A program made the position numbers and the translations under genes. Shown in pieces: positions 62,748-64,000 of a DNA stretch of 64,000 bases. The notes below the pieces were generated by a model, which saw only the letters and a program-made list of their open reading frames with translations, was not told where the DNA came from and did not search any database. The stretch is from Cunninghamia lanceolata (taxonomy: Eukaryota > Streptophyta > Pinopsida > Cupressales > Cupressaceae): assembly GCA_027924645.1 (NCBI GenBank), contig BSBN01000888.1:15135001-15199000 (forward strand), written 5' to 3'. How positions within the stretch are numbered: position 1 is the first letter of the stretch; each line of letters starts with the position of its first letter.

Positions 62748-63905
62748 GAAATGTTAATGCACCTCCTCCTCCTCAAAATCTACAAAATCCTGAAGAGGAA
62801 ATACCTGCTGAAGAACAACTTGGACAACAAACTCCTCCATCCATTCCTCGACATGTCCTTGGAACACAAGAAAATCTAATGGGGCAAATTGAAAACAATA
62901 AAAAAGAAATTGAAGACATAATTGCAAGGTTGAAAGAACCCACAACTTTAACCTTGCATAGATCCACGCTTGCTCAATCCCTTGAATCTATGTTATCAAA
63001 TGTAGATTCAATAAGCAAGAAAATTACTAGTTGGACAAAAAAGAGGAGAGAAATTAGAGAGTATTATGCTGACAAGTTGTCATATGAACAAGTTAAAAAG
63101 GAACAAATTACAAAACTTGACCTGTGTTCTATTTTCACAGACCCACGAATAAATGGATCTCTAACCCTTACATGCAAGAGGTTCCCTATCCATTGGTGTA
63201 ATAACCAGGTGATAAGGGATAATTTTGTGTAGAGGTGGTGGATGGTTTTTGAGCATCCTCCATGCAACAATAATGGGGTCCAATAATATTTTTTGAGGAA
63301 ACTCTAATGTGAGTTTGTCAAAAATAAAGAGCTAAATTATTTTGATATGTGGGAGTTCCAGGGTAGAGGTAGGGGGTTAGCATAAGATAGACCAGGGGCA
63401 CGTGTTGACCCACAATGGCCAGTGAGATGAGCACTTGCTAAAATGGCCCATGAGCACATTTCTATCCCTTCTGTTGTGAAGGAGAGTGTTGACGTTGAGG
63501 CACTTCAGCCCATTAGTGCCTTGACATAGAACATCTAACAGCATGCTAGTCCTATAGCATAGCATGGACTAGGGGAGAGTTTGTGTATGGTTCCACCCCA
63601 TACTTATCAGAATTTCAGGTTAGCATGTGGTTATGACCCCGTGGATAGTCATGACGCAAGTGCGCAGGCTACATCTACAGCTGAGCAGATGGTGACGACA
63701 TATGCCCTCCTAAGTGAGACTTTCAGGCTTGATACTCAAGTATATCTTAGCAAGTTCATTGAATTTAATTTATTAAATTTTATTTTTGAAATGCAAGATT
63801 AACTAATTTAGTTTGATGATTTTAATGAAATTTTAGGGTCATATTGTTGATGTAGTTTTTAGTGGTTCTCCACCTACATATTACACTACATCATCTACTA
63901 TTGGG
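62748..63905 (+). pseudogene. Unrecognised coding region, probably two exons, with eight stops
   Basis: From a splice-acceptor-like ttgtcag (ending 62747) one frame runs to 63739 without a frame change. A Pro/Glu-rich start (NAPPPPQNLQNPEEEIPAEE) is followed by a charged helical part (QIENNKKEIEDIIARLKEP) and, later, MVPPHTYQNFRLACGYDP and SAQATSTAEQMVTTYALL. A GTATAT donor at 63740 and a TTTTAG acceptor at 63836 would join a 69-base open exon (63837-63905) followed by a GTATG donor, in phase. Stops lie at 63230, 63284, 63305, 63383, 63428, 63527, 63536 and 63560, all TAG, TAA or TGA that a single C to T could make from CAG, CAA or CGA. No family recognised; it could be a host gene remnant or a transposon protein. 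Confidence 0.5.
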
Positions 63906-64000
63906 GTATGTAACTAGTAAACAATTATAAATATTACATGTGAATAGCATCGTTATATGAATGGTATTCTAATATCTAATTTTGGATGTTAAATAGCTTA

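Overview
This window is plant nuclear DNA, very probably from a large, repeat-choked genome such as a gymnosperm. The reasons are a Tau-class glutathione S-transferase gene, degenerate PPR coding sequence, Copia and Ty3/gypsy retrotransposons with plant-type primer-binding sites, and very low gene density (one clearly intact gene in 64 kb). The lineage call is inference; any plant with a large genome would fit.

Layout. 1-0.74 kb is a decayed PPR gene fragment. 2.5-3.0 kb is a decayed gypsy G-patch fragment on the minus strand. 3.87-35.3 kb is a stack of nested LTR retrotransposons: a repeat (H1) was hit by an old minus-strand gypsy element G0 (4313-27137). The left LTR of G0 was hit by a small non-autonomous Copia-type element T1 (5219-13859), whose own 5' LTR was hit by gypsy element G1 (5260-12203). 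The right LTR of G0 was hit by Copia element C1 (20766-26079). A second copy of the outer repeat (H2) was hit by a minus-strand, gene-less Copia-type element C2 (29966-35283). Target-site duplications are visible for each insertion, and the window holds an uninterrupted paralogous copy of every target site.

The one intact gene is a two-exon Tau-class GST on the minus strand (36289-37064), with a TATA box, an ocs/as-1-like element upstream and a poly(A) signal downstream.

41.77-55.78 kb is a 14-kb minus-strand gypsy element (G2) with 1.76-kb LTRs. It carries gag, protease, an extra RNase H placed before the reverse transcriptase, RT, a degenerate RNase H, integrase and then a very long accessory reading frame (ORF3, about 3.6 kb). 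ORF3 has basic nuclear-localisation-like clusters, a Ser/Pro/Gln-rich linker and a coiled coil, and I cannot assign it to a family. G2 sits inside another decayed Tat/Ogre-like gypsy element (G3) with protease, G-patch and RT remnants (about 40.8-58.7 kb).

58.7-60 kb is an LTR-like segment plus a Copia primer-binding site and gag fragment. 60-62.3 kb shows nothing I can name. 62.7-63.9 kb is an unrecognised, apparently multi-exon coding region in one frame but with eight stop codons.

The coding elements are all visibly dead: both integrases have lost catalytic acidic residues, and many stops lie where a conserved glutamine is expected (CAG to TAG), which fits decay of methylated cytosines. 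The GST is the only gene expected to be functional.
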